NCBI RefSeq assembly: GCF_003148495.1
Contig: NZ_QGGH01000004.1
Location: forward strand, 124,001-188,000
From: Mesorhizobium loti
GTDB taxonomy: Bacteria; Pseudomonadota; Alphaproteobacteria; Rhizobiales; Rhizobiaceae
Length of the DNA: 64,000 nt
Direction: 5' to 3'
Shown here one piece after another: positions 45,390 to 52,608 of the stretch (positions are counted from its first letter, which is position 1; each line of letters opens with the position of its first letter). The notes under the pieces were generated by a model. That model made no database searches and had not been told where the DNA came from. It saw only the letters and a list, made by a program, of their open reading frames with translations. A program made the translations under genes and the position numbers.

Positions 45390-45404
45390 TGTTGCAGCGC
45401 AACA
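45390..45404 (+). promoter_or_regulatory. Shared EPS/lasso dyad, copy before exoY
   Basis: TGTTGCAGCGCAACA has perfect 6-bp arms (TGTTGC/GCAACA) around AGC, 52 bases upstream of the exoY ATG. It is the best-formed of seven copies in the exopolysaccharide and lasso region. Confidence 0.65.
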
Positions 45405-45939
45405 CACAATTTCCCACCCCGTTGAAATAGTCACGTCATGAATTGACTAAATAATAAGCTAGACATGCACAAATTTCGGGATGTTTAGCACATTTGTGAC
45501 AATAAACGGGCAGCATTGAAAAGATAAGGACCTTTTTGGGGCGGTTTTTAGGCAGGCCTACCTATCCGCCGGAACGCGGTACACGTTAGTGCTTTAGCAT
45601 GCCATGATACTTGGGAAAAACCATATAAAATACTACTTAATATTGCCCATTCTACTGAAAACCGCGGATGGCCGGAGATCGGCTTGAATCCGGTCGCGTG
45701 CATTGCACCATGGCAGAGTCGATCGCAAAAGCTCAATCAAAAATATCCGCAGTTGCCCTTGCCGCCTACTGTTCGCCTTAATAGAATTGCAAATTATACC
45801 TGTCAGAGTAGCGACAGGTATCAAAGGCCGGAAGCAACCGGTCGAGAGTGGGCGACCTTAACAAGCCCACATGACAAGGGACGGCGCTCGGGTGGGGCAA
45901 TCGTTAGATATACCCGAGCCGGTTTATGGGCTGTTGGGT
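45405..45939. other. AT-rich intergenic region with an inverted repeat
   Basis: These 535 bases between exoY and the ExoX-like gene are clearly richer in A and T than the flanking genes and contain no convincing gene. ATACCTGTC (45796-45804) and GACAGGTAT (45813-45821) are exact 9-bp inverted repeats with an 8-base spacer, about 120 bases before the ExoX-like start, and may be an operator. The A/T richness suits a MucR- or H-NS-like target region, but that is a guess. Confidence 0.5.
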
Positions 45940-46215
45940 ATGGCGCTTCCAAAATTCATCCTCGGGATGATTTTCGCTTTGGCGATCGTCGTCGGCTGGT
46001 CGTGGCTGGGCGGCGCGTCGATAGGTACAATACTGCTGCGCGTCATCATCTGCGCCGTGGTCATTCAGGCGGGCTATTTCGTGCTCATCTATGCCATGAT
46101 CGCCAGGAGCGCGCCGACGCCGGCCGACATGGCTCGTGACGTTGAACGAAAACTGAATGCCCCCGAGGTCGCCGAAGGCGAGAAGCTGGGCAGCGCCAGG
46201 CGCAGCCTGCACTAA
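45940..46215 (+). CDS. ExoX/SyrA-like exopolysaccharide repressor
   Basis: A 91-residue small membrane protein: MALPKFILGMIFALAIVVGWSW begins the first span, and IICAVVIQAGYFVLIYAMIARS forms the second, followed by a short polar tail. This two-span layout and its position divergent from exoY match ExoX/PsiA/SyrA proteins, which lower exopolysaccharide synthesis, probably by acting on ExoY. The frame is open to an ATG at 45871 (114 residues); 45940 is preferred because family members start close to this point, though its ribosome-binding site is weak. Confidence 0.7.
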   Translation: MALPKFILGMIFALAIVVGWSWLGGASIGTILLRVIICAVVIQAGYFVLIYAMIARSAPTPADMARDVERKLNAPEVAEGEKLGSARRSLH

Positions 46216-46232
46216 CCAGCGCCCGACCTGCC

Positions 46233-48077
46233 TCAGGCGACGTTGGCGGGTTCGGTCTCCGACTGTTCACTCGACAGCATCCTCGACAACCGGCTGCCGG
46301 CTTTCTCCTTCAGCCGCTGATATTGGCCGACCTCGACGATACGGCCGTTTTCAATCGCCACCACCCAGTCGGCGAAGGCGATCATCGACGGCCGGTGCGC
46401 TATGGTCAGGATCGTCATCGTGCCGCGCAATCCATCGATCGACCTGGCGATCAGCGACTGGTTTTGCCAGTCGAGCGCGCTGGTGGCCTCGTCCAGGATG
46501 AGCAGCGACGGCTTGCGCAGCAGTGCGCGAGCAAGCGCTATGCGCTGGCGTTCGCCGCCCGAGAGCCGCACGCCGCGGTCGCCGACCACCGTCTCGAGCC
46601 CGAGGTCGAGCCGTTCGACGAATTCGCCGGCGTGCGCCTGATGCAGCGCGGTCCACAAATCGTCATCGCTGGCCCGCGGCGCGGCAAGGCGCAGGTTTGC
46701 GGCGATCGTGTCATGCATCAGGAACACGTCCTGCGGCACATAGGCCACCTGGCCGCGCCAGCGGCGGCGATTGATAGCATCGATCTCGACGCCGTCGAGG
46801 AGCATTTTGCCGGTGGTCGGTTCGAGCAGGCCAAGCAGTATGTCGGCAATCGTGCTCTTGCCCGATCCGGAAGGACCTATCAGCGCGGTGACCTTGCCAG
46901 CCGGCAGGCCGAAGGTGATGCCGGTGACCACCGACTTGGCAGGGTCGTCGCCATAGAAGAACGAAACGTCCCTTAGGTTGAGCCCGGTGGCGAGCGACAA
47001 CTTGCCGCCTTCCCCGGCGGCGCCATCGCCTGGCTCGCGTTCGGCATCGAAACGCGCCTGCAGGCTGCGCATCGCCGTATAGGCGGGCATATTGATCAGC
47101 ACTTGCTGAGCCTGTGTCTGCATGTCCATGAAGCGCGGCGCGATGCGCATGAAGACCAGGAGCAGGACGACGATCTCGGCCAGCGACAGGTTGAAGCGGA
47201 CCAGCGCCACATAGATGAACAGGCTCAGGCCGACGACGCTCGCCACCTGGAACACTGCGGTGCCGATGGTGCTGTTGCGCACATAGTCGACATTGTCGGC
47301 CTTCATCTTTTCCAGCGTCGACTGCAATTGCGCGAAATAGCTGGCTTCGACGTTCAGGCTCTTGGCCACCTTGATGCCGCCAAGAAATTCCGAGACCGTC
47401 CGATATTGGTCCTGGCGATTGGCGGTCAGCACCCGGCCAAAGGCAGTGGCCCGCATCCGGAAGGGCTGCAGCGCCACGAACATCAGGATGCCGATGACGA
47501 CGGCAAACAGTGTCATGACCGGCGAGATGAACATGGAAATCAAGAGATAGCCGGCCAGAAGCACGGCGATCTGCACCAGCATCAACAGCGAGAACGCGGC
47601 ACCCTGGACGCGGTCGATGTCGCCGGTCAGGGCATGATCGAGGTCGGAACTCCGCATGCGCGTAAAAACGCCCCAGCGCGCCTTGCCGATGCTCTCGAAC
47701 AGGTTCATGCGGACGCGGTTGATGAAATCGAACAGCAGTTTGGCCATGTAGACCGACTTGAAGCGGTTGAATGCTGCCTGCACCGCAACAAGCCCGACGA
47801 GTGCACAGAGCACCGTCGTCAGTTGCAGCGTGCCATCCGGCACCAGCCAGCGCACGAGATCATTATTCGGCAGCTTGACTGCAAAATCCTGGTCGGAGCG
47901 TCCGACCAGGTGCAGCAGCGGGATGAGCAGCAGGATGGAGATGCCCTCGGTCAGGCTGCCCAGGATGAGGAAAATCAGTGCCGTCCAGGCTCGCCGACCG
48001 CCGATCTGGGCAATGGCGGCGCCGAATGCGGCAATTTCTCGAAACAGCGACAGGCGAAGGATTGAGGACTTCGACAT
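46233..48077 (-). CDS. ABC exporter of the lasso-peptide cluster (D protein)
   Basis: A 614-residue fused permease-ATPase. An N-terminal domain of about six membrane spans (30-310) is followed by Walker A GPSGSGKST (401-409), signature LSGGERQRIALARALL (from 505) and Walker B LLILDEATSALD (from about 525). It is the last gene of the lasso operon, eight bases after the kinase gene, and is expected to export the mature peptide and give self-immunity. The frame to 48179 overlaps the kinase gene, so the ATG at 48077 is used. A polysaccharide or lipid exporter role is possible but less likely given the operon. Confidence 0.85.
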   Translation of the reverse strand: MSKSSILRLSLFREIAAFGAAIAQIGGRRAWTALIFLILGSLTEGISILLLIPLLHLVGRSDQDFAVKLPNNDLVRWLVPDGTLQLTTVLCALVGLVAVQAAFNRFKSVYMAKLLFDFINRVRMNLFESIGKARWGVFTRMRSSDLDHALTGDIDRVQGAAFSLLMLVQIAVLLAGYLLISMFISPVMTLFAVVIGILMFVALQPFRMRATAFGRVLTANRQDQYRTVSEFLGGIKVAKSLNVEASYFAQLQSTLEKMKADNVDYVRNSTIGTAVFQVASVVGLSLFIYVALVRFNLSLAEIVVLLLVFMRIAPRFMDMQTQAQQVLINMPAYTAMRSLQARFDAEREPGDGAAGEGGKLSLATGLNLRDVSFFYGDDPAKSVVTGITFGLPAGKVTALIGPSGSGKSTIADILLGLLEPTTGKMLLDGVEIDAINRRRWRGQVAYVPQDVFLMHDTIAANLRLAAPRASDDDLWTALHQAHAGEFVERLDLGLETVVGDRGVRLSGGERQRIALARALLRKPSLLILDEATSALDWQNQSLIARSIDGLRGTMTILTIAHRPSMIAFADWVVAIENGRIVEVGQYQRLKEKAGSRLSRMLSSEQSETEPANVA

Positions 48078-48085
48078 GATTGCGC

Positions 48086-49072
48086 TCACGACCGCCGACT
48101 GCCAGCCGCCAGATCCCTTTCGATCAGGCCCACGGCTTCGCCGATCCTGTCCAGACCCGTTGGGACTTCCAGCCGGCACACGCCGACATGGTTAGCAATC
48201 CATGAACATTGCCGAAGATGTGTCGCCGCGAAATCGTCGGGCAGGGCTGCGCGGCCGAAACGCGTCACATAGGAGAATTTGATGATGGCCGGCAGGGCGG
48301 CGATGGCAGGCAGGGGCGTGATATCGGCCCTTTCGCCGCGCTCGAGAATATAAATCCTGGTCGCCGGCACCGTTTCGCCGGAAAAGCCACCGTTCAGGCG
48401 ATGCTGCATCTTGTCGATCGCCGGATGCACTTGCGGCCGCACGTCCGCTTGCCTGAGCGAGATCGCCGCCGCGGCGTCAGCCGCCAGCTTGATCTGCGGA
48501 AAACCCGGAACAATCATCGGCTCACTCGGATCGGCGAGGTTCAGCGCCACCACGTCATCGGTAAGCAGTTGATGTCCGGCCCGGATCATAGCGCTTGCCG
48601 TCGTCGACTTGCCGGCCCCCTTGTCGCCCATGAAGATGGCGCTCGTGCCGGCGACGGCAATGGCGCTGGCATGCAGAACGAGCAGGCCGCGCCTGTGCAA
48701 GAGCAGCGCCATGACTGGGCCGAGCAGTGGAAACGCGATCAGCGTATCGTCGACGCCGGGCGCCGGCTCGATGTCGATACGGCGGCCATCGCTGATCAGG
48801 AACGCGCCGACGGCATGCCAGGCCAGATATTGCCGGTCCGGCTCGAAACGGAAGTCGGTCGCGGCCTCGGGCGAGGGCGTTGGCAGGTCGATCGCGCCGA
48901 CGGCGATGACGACATCGGCCGCCCCCGGCGCCCCCGGCTCCAGTTCGGGCAACGTCACCTCGGACGCGATGGTCAGGCCATAGGCCCGGTAGAAGCGGCG
49001 TTCCCGCACGACCCGGCCATGCGGACGGGGATTATCACTGTATGCGGCGAGCGGCTCGTTGCGCGGTGTCAT
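48086..49072 (-). CDS. HPr kinase-like protein of the lasso-peptide cluster (K protein)
   Basis: A 328-residue protein with the HPr kinase/phosphorylase P-loop MGDKGAGKSTTASA (GDKGAGKST at 149-157), His134 upstream (LHASAI) and TDDVVAL near 171-177. Without the rest of a phosphotransferase locus, and four bases overlapping the cyclase gene (ATGA), it belongs to the group of HPr-kinase-like enzymes found in lasso clusters; PadeK of paeninodin phosphorylates the C-terminal serine of its precursor. The precursor here also ends in Ser. Activity is inferred. Confidence 0.85.
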   Translation of the reverse strand: MTPRNEPLAAYSDNPRPHGRVVRERRFYRAYGLTIASEVTLPELEPGAPGAADVVIAVGAIDLPTPSPEAATDFRFEPDRQYLAWHAVGAFLISDGRRIDIEPAPGVDDTLIAFPLLGPVMALLLHRRGLLVLHASAIAVAGTSAIFMGDKGAGKSTTASAMIRAGHQLLTDDVVALNLADPSEPMIVPGFPQIKLAADAAAAISLRQADVRPQVHPAIDKMQHRLNGGFSGETVPATRIYILERGERADITPLPAIAALPAIIKFSYVTRFGRAALPDDFAATHLRQCSWIANHVGVCRLEVPTGLDRIGEAVGLIERDLAAGSRRS

Positions 49073-50997
49073 GCGGGGCTCCCGCTGTGCTGGAGTTGCC
49101 GCAGCCAGAGCGACAGCGAGGCCGAGCGCCAGACATACTGTACATCCAGGGGTGCTGCCTGATCGGGTTGGCGCAGCAGTCGCGCATAGGCAGCACTCAC
49201 CTGAGGCAGATTGACGTAGGGCGCGATGCGGCTCGCATCCGAGACCAGCAGCTGTTCCAGGAGGTCGCGGTGGTTGCGCAGCATGCCGTTGACGAGATTG
49301 GCGGTGAAATCAATCTTGTCGCGCCGCCACTGCACCGCCGTCGGCAGGACGCCTTGCATGGCGCGGCGCAGCACATAGCGGCCAAAGCCGTGGCTCAGCT
49401 TCTCCTCACCCGGCAGTGCCAGGCAGAACTCGACCAGCGGCTTGTCCCAGAAGGGGTAGCGCGGCTCGACGCCGAAATTGGCTGCGGCCTTGTCGAGAAC
49501 CTCGAAAGCATGCGGGACATAGCCGTTTGACAGGATCCAGCGATGGCTCAAGGCGTCGCTGGCCTGGATGCCGGGCGGCATGTAGCCGGCCCGATGAAAC
49601 CGGTCGACCAGCTCGGTGCGCCTGGCCAGATCCGGATTGATCAGGTCGCGCCAGCCGCGCGGCGCCCCAGTCGGCTTGCGAAACTTGTTCAGCACACGGT
49701 TCGCCAGATGTCTCAGTCTGGCGACGCGCCAGGCCGGCCCGTAGAGGGTCAGGAACTGGAAATACAGGCCAAGCGTGCTGTCGCCATAGGTGTTGGAGGC
49801 GCTGCGCACCTCGCGCCACAGATCCATCCATCTGCCGGCATTGGCAAGCTCGTGCAGGTGGCCGTGGCCTTGGGAAACGACCTCGTCGCCGCCATGGCCG
49901 TCCAGCAGCACCTTGATGCCCTTGGCGCCGGCAGTCCGATAGATGCCGCGGGTGAGCGTCAGGCCCGGTGCCAGGAACGTTCCTTGCTGTTCTTCCAGCA
50001 CGCGTTCGAATTCGGCGAATGGCGCATAGTTGCCCACTGGTATCAGCGTCGGGCCAAACTGCTGCAGGTCGAGGACGGCATCGATGAACGGCCGCTCGTC
50101 CATCGGCGAGCCCTTCTCGAAAATCAGCGAGAAGGTGGGCAGCTTCGGTTTGCGTGCGGCGGCATTCTGCAGGCCGGCGACACAGGCGATCGACGAGGAA
50201 TCGAGGCCGCCGCTCAGCATTGCGCCGACCGCCTGACTTCCCCGCATGCGGTTGCGCACCGATTGCGAGAACAGATGGGCGAATTCCTCCGATGCATCCG
50301 ACCGCCATGGCCGCGCCGACGGCTCGATCTGCCAGTAGCGGCGCAGCACCACCTGTTGCGCGGTGACAGTGAGGCTGTGGCGGGCCGGCAGGCTGAATAC
50401 ATCGCTGTAGGGAGTGGACTGTGGGTCGTCGGGAAGCCCGGCCAGGAACCCGGAAATCTGGTGCTCGCTGATGCGTGTGCCGACTCCCTCGACGCCCAGG
50501 ACCGGCCCGATCTCCGAGGCAAAGGAAAAACGCTGGTCCGCCGCGTGGTAGTAGAACGGCTTGACGCCGAAATGGTCGCGCGCGCAAAACAGCGATTGCC
50601 GTTCGCCATCCCAGATGGCGAAGGCGAAATCGCCTTGCAGGTGCATCGGGCAGGTTTCGCCCCAGCGCAGATAGGCCCGCATCAGCAGGATCGCGTCGGC
50701 GACTGACTGGTCTCGGATGCCGAGCCTGGCCAGCAGCTCGTCACGGTTGTCCAGCCGGCAATCGGCGGTGATGGCGAGCCTGCCGCCAGCCATCGTCTGC
50801 GGACCGGGGCCGGCTTCATCCGTGGTGTTGAGCCAGGCGTGGCCAAGCGCGATGTTGGCACCCAGCCACCACGAACTGCCGTCAGGGCCGCGATGGCGCA
50901 TGCGAGCCAGCATCTGCTGGATGTCGGCCGCCGCGACCGCCGGTGGGTGTCCCAGGGAATGTCGTTGTCGCAGCAGAATTCCGGCGACGCCGCTCAT
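49069..50997 (-). CDS. Asparagine synthetase-like lasso cyclase (C protein)
   Basis: A 642-residue asparagine synthetase B homologue. The C-terminal ATP-pyrophosphatase loop SGGLDSSS is intact at 262-269, which fits adenylation of the ring-forming Asp side chain. The N-terminal glutaminase domain is present (RMRHRGPDG, LQGDFAFAIWD) but begins MSGVAG, so the nucleophilic Cys2 of true glutaminases is replaced by Ser. Loss of ammonia production fits a lasso macrolactam synthetase. It overlaps both neighbours by four bases, a tightly coupled operon. Confidence 0.88.
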   Translation of the reverse strand: MSGVAGILLRQRHSLGHPPAVAAADIQQMLARMRHRGPDGSSWWLGANIALGHAWLNTTDEAGPGPQTMAGGRLAITADCRLDNRDELLARLGIRDQSVADAILLMRAYLRWGETCPMHLQGDFAFAIWDGERQSLFCARDHFGVKPFYYHAADQRFSFASEIGPVLGVEGVGTRISEHQISGFLAGLPDDPQSTPYSDVFSLPARHSLTVTAQQVVLRRYWQIEPSARPWRSDASEEFAHLFSQSVRNRMRGSQAVGAMLSGGLDSSSIACVAGLQNAAARKPKLPTFSLIFEKGSPMDERPFIDAVLDLQQFGPTLIPVGNYAPFAEFERVLEEQQGTFLAPGLTLTRGIYRTAGAKGIKVLLDGHGGDEVVSQGHGHLHELANAGRWMDLWREVRSASNTYGDSTLGLYFQFLTLYGPAWRVARLRHLANRVLNKFRKPTGAPRGWRDLINPDLARRTELVDRFHRAGYMPPGIQASDALSHRWILSNGYVPHAFEVLDKAAANFGVEPRYPFWDKPLVEFCLALPGEEKLSHGFGRYVLRRAMQGVLPTAVQWRRDKIDFTANLVNGMLRNHRDLLEQLLVSDASRIAPYVNLPQVSAAYARLLRQPDQAAPLDVQYVWRSASLSLWLRQLQHSGSPA

Positions 50998-51512
50998 CGG
51001 CTGCCGTGATCGATGAGATGAGCGAAACCGTCGATCGATCCGCCAAGCACGATATGGTTGTCGCTGATCAGCCAGGCATGTGCTTTCAGTTGCTCGCCCG
51101 TGCCGCGTTCAATGCCGATGCGTATCTTCGATTCATTGCCCTGGCGGGCGAGAATGTATTGACCCGAAAGCGCCTGGGTCAGGCACGTGGCGCAAGGGAC
51201 GAAACGGGCCGCGGCGGCAACGCCCCAGGCGACACGCCGCAACTCGCCCATCGAGGCGCACTGACGCGCGTCGAGCCGCATCGCCCGGCTGCGAACACGG
51301 TTATAGGAGAGCAGCGTCAACCCCAGCCGAACCGCCGCGACCACCAGCAGGCAGCGGCCAAGGAAGATCATTTCCGAGCCGCTCAGGGAGAAAACCCTGA
51401 ACAGACTGCGCCGGCTTCCCCGACGCTTCGTCTGCCTGGGGCTTGTTTCCGTCGCGGGTTCCTGCCGCAAAACCATGGCCTTGTGCGGGACCGGCTTAGA
51501 CAAGTGCCTCAT
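50994..51512 (-). CDS. Lasso-peptide leader protease (B2, transglutaminase-like)
   Basis: A 172-residue transglutaminase-like cysteine protease of the lasso B2 family. The triad is visible: Cys110 in VPCATCLTQALSGQYIL, His145 in KAHAWL and Asp161 in GGSIDGFAHL. A hydrophobic stretch at about 50-70 is common in B2 proteins. It should cut the leader after the Thr-Gln pair. ATG at 51512 has GAGG at eight bases and overlaps the B1 end by 17 bases; TTG at 51527 and ATG at 51476 are alternatives. Confidence 0.85.
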   Translation of the reverse strand: MRHLSKPVPHKAMVLRQEPATETSPRQTKRRGSRRSLFRVFSLSGSEMIFLGRCLLVVAAVRLGLTLLSYNRVRSRAMRLDARQCASMGELRRVAWGVAAAARFVPCATCLTQALSGQYILARQGNESKIRIGIERGTGEQLKAHAWLISDNHIVLGGSIDGFAHLIDHGSR

Positions 51513-51810
51513 GATGCAGCCTCGCAAGCCCGTTGTCGGCCAGGCCCTTCAGCAATGCGTCGATGTCGGCCTGGCAGCGCTCCGGGTCGACAGTGTAGCG
51601 CGCAAGCACGGCGCCGCGGATGTCGGCGATCGACCTGGGCTCCTGGATCAGCTCCCAGATGAAGGCACCGACGCCGTTCAGGCTGTAATAGATGTTGGAT
51701 TTGAGGTTGAGCAGCGCCAGGCCATTGCCGAATTCGCAAGCCACGGCATCTTTGGTCGCACTCACCAAATCGTGGTCAGCCAAATCATGGTTGGATAGTT
51801 TCCAGTTCAT
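51496..51810 (-). CDS. PqqD-like lasso leader-recognition protein (B1)
   Basis: A 104-residue PqqD-family winged helix, the RiPP recognition element that binds the leader peptide: LVSATKDAVACEFGNGLALLNLKSNIYYSLNGVGAFIWELIQEPRS followed by ADIRGAVLARY and DIDALLKGLADNGL. In split-B lasso systems B1 hands the precursor to the B2 protease. The ATG at 51808-51810 has GAGG at eight bases; an upstream frame to 51852 runs into the intergenic hairpin. Second gene after the precursor. Confidence 0.88.
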   Translation of the reverse strand: MNWKLSNHDLADHDLVSATKDAVACEFGNGLALLNLKSNIYYSLNGVGAFIWELIQEPRSIADIRGAVLARYTVDPERCQADIDALLKGLADNGLARLHHEALV

Positions 51811-51860
51811 CCCAAAACCTCGCTTACGATACGCACGGGCAGTTCCAGGCAATGAAAGTG

Positions 51861-51885
51861 GAGTCGGAGGTTTGGCCCCCGACTC
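51861..51885 (-). terminator. Stem-loop between precursor and processing genes
   Basis: GAGTCGGAGG (51861-51870) pairs with CCCCCGACTC (51876-51885) around a five-base loop, giving a ten-pair stem with one wobble pair, in the 124-base gap between precursor and B1. On the minus strand no T-run follows, so it probably acts as an attenuator or mRNA-stability element that keeps precursor mRNA in excess. On the plus strand the stem is followed by a T-rich stretch. Confidence 0.6.
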
Positions 51886-51934
51886 TCTTAATTTTTTGGA
51901 TCCAGAGTCGTCACCCCGGAAAACTGCGATTGGC

Positions 51935-52087
51935 TCAGGAGAACGTCAGGTCGCCGATCGGCGTGTGCGCGGGGAACGATGCGTCGATCGCCGTGCTGCC
52001 GCCGCCGCCCTGGGTGATGGTTTCAATCGAACCATGCACCGTCAGGCTTGGCGTTTCGTATTCATGCTTTTCAACATTCTGTTCCAT
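51935..52087 (-). CDS. Lasso-peptide precursor (A peptide)
   Basis: A 50-residue peptide with ATG at 52085-52087 after GGAGAG (six bases) and TGA at 51935-51937. The leader (1-26) matches the lasso pattern Y-x2-P-x-L-x3-G-x5-T: Tyr10, Pro13, Leu15, Gly19 and Thr25 at position -2. Predicted core (27-50) is GGGGSTAID as a Gly1-Asp9 ring, with tail ASFPAHTPIGDLTFS. Phe, His and Pro in the tail could plug or thread the ring, and the chain ends in Ser, a possible phosphorylation site. It heads the operon B1-B2-C-K-D. Cleavage site and ring size are predicted, not shown. Confidence 0.9.
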   Translation of the reverse strand: MEQNVEKHEYETPSLTVHGSIETITQGGGGSTAIDASFPAHTPIGDLTFS

Positions 52088-52141
52088 TTTACTCTCCGAT
52101 AAGGACTGGAAACGGCCTGTCGAGTGCCGTCAGCACGTACA

Positions 52142-52156
52142 TGCTGCAGCGCAATA
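52142..52156 (+). promoter_or_regulatory. Shared EPS/lasso dyad, copy before the lasso precursor
   Basis: TGCTGCAGCGCAATA matches the exoY site TGTTGCAGCGCAACA at 13 of 15 positions. Its distance to the precursor ATG (54 bases) is almost the same as at exoY (52 bases), and the site has the same orientation relative to its gene. Confidence 0.6.
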
Positions 52157-52608
52157 GCTGCATGGCAGCATTTATGAGTCAAGCCTGATTTACCAAGCGT
52201 TAATCAATTACGGGTTGCGGGCGTCACCATATGTGTGAGCCATGCCCAAACCCTGACTTCTTTCGAGCCGATTCCTTGTGCACAAGGGCCATGTCAACGT
52301 CTATTCTTTAAGCGATTGATTTTGCTTGCATAAAGTGTCCACTTAGGTGCCTCTTTTTTAGGCATCTCTAATGCGGTAAATCTTGTTTGGAAAATCCTTG
52401 CTGAAGATCGGCTGAAACGCCCTGGTAAGGGGGTGTTTCAACTGTGGTTTTCGCCACCCCCTCAGCCGATGTCGCTAAACGCGATGGTTGCAAAATTTCG
52501 CACTGCAAAAGGAAAAGCTTTACGGCATCAAGGTTTTTGGTGATGCTTGCTTCGCACCTGCAGCATAAGCGTCGCGCAAACCGCTTTCTTTGGGAGACTG
52601 TGCGCTAA
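52157..52608. other. Divergent intergenic region of the lasso cluster
   Basis: About 450 bases between the precursor and the nucleotidyltransferase gene, poorer in G and C than the coding DNA around it. I find no convincing second precursor or other gene. It holds a hairpin (TGAAACGCCC at 52413-52422 with GGGTGTTTCA at 52431-52440), a smaller stem near 52355-52380 around a T-run, and the dyad copy at 52496-52510. Promoters for both directions must lie here, but no strong -35/-10 pair stands out. Confidence 0.5.
52496..52510 (-). promoter_or_regulatory. Shared EPS/lasso dyad, copy before the nucleotidyltransferase
   Basis: The minus strand reads TTTTGCAGTGCGAAA, matching the 63792 copy TTTTGCAGTGCAACA at 13 of 15 positions. 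It lies about 100 bases upstream of the nucleotidyltransferase start at 52609. A weaker copy of the dyad. Confidence 0.4.

Noticed and set aside
45691..45710. A further dyad copy (GCGTGCATTGCACCA) before the ExoX-like gene
   Set aside because: Only about ten of fifteen positions match the consensus, below the other copies, so it was not counted.
46233..48077. A polysaccharide-only ABC exporter belonging to the exo genes
   Set aside because: It is eight bases behind the lasso kinase gene at the end of an overlapping operon, and the EPS locus already has its own flippase and ExoF-type export gene.
52157..52608. A second lasso precursor in the divergent intergenic region
   Set aside because: No short frame there shows the Tyr-Pro-Leu-Gly-Thr leader pattern followed by Gly and an acidic residue at position 8 or 9.
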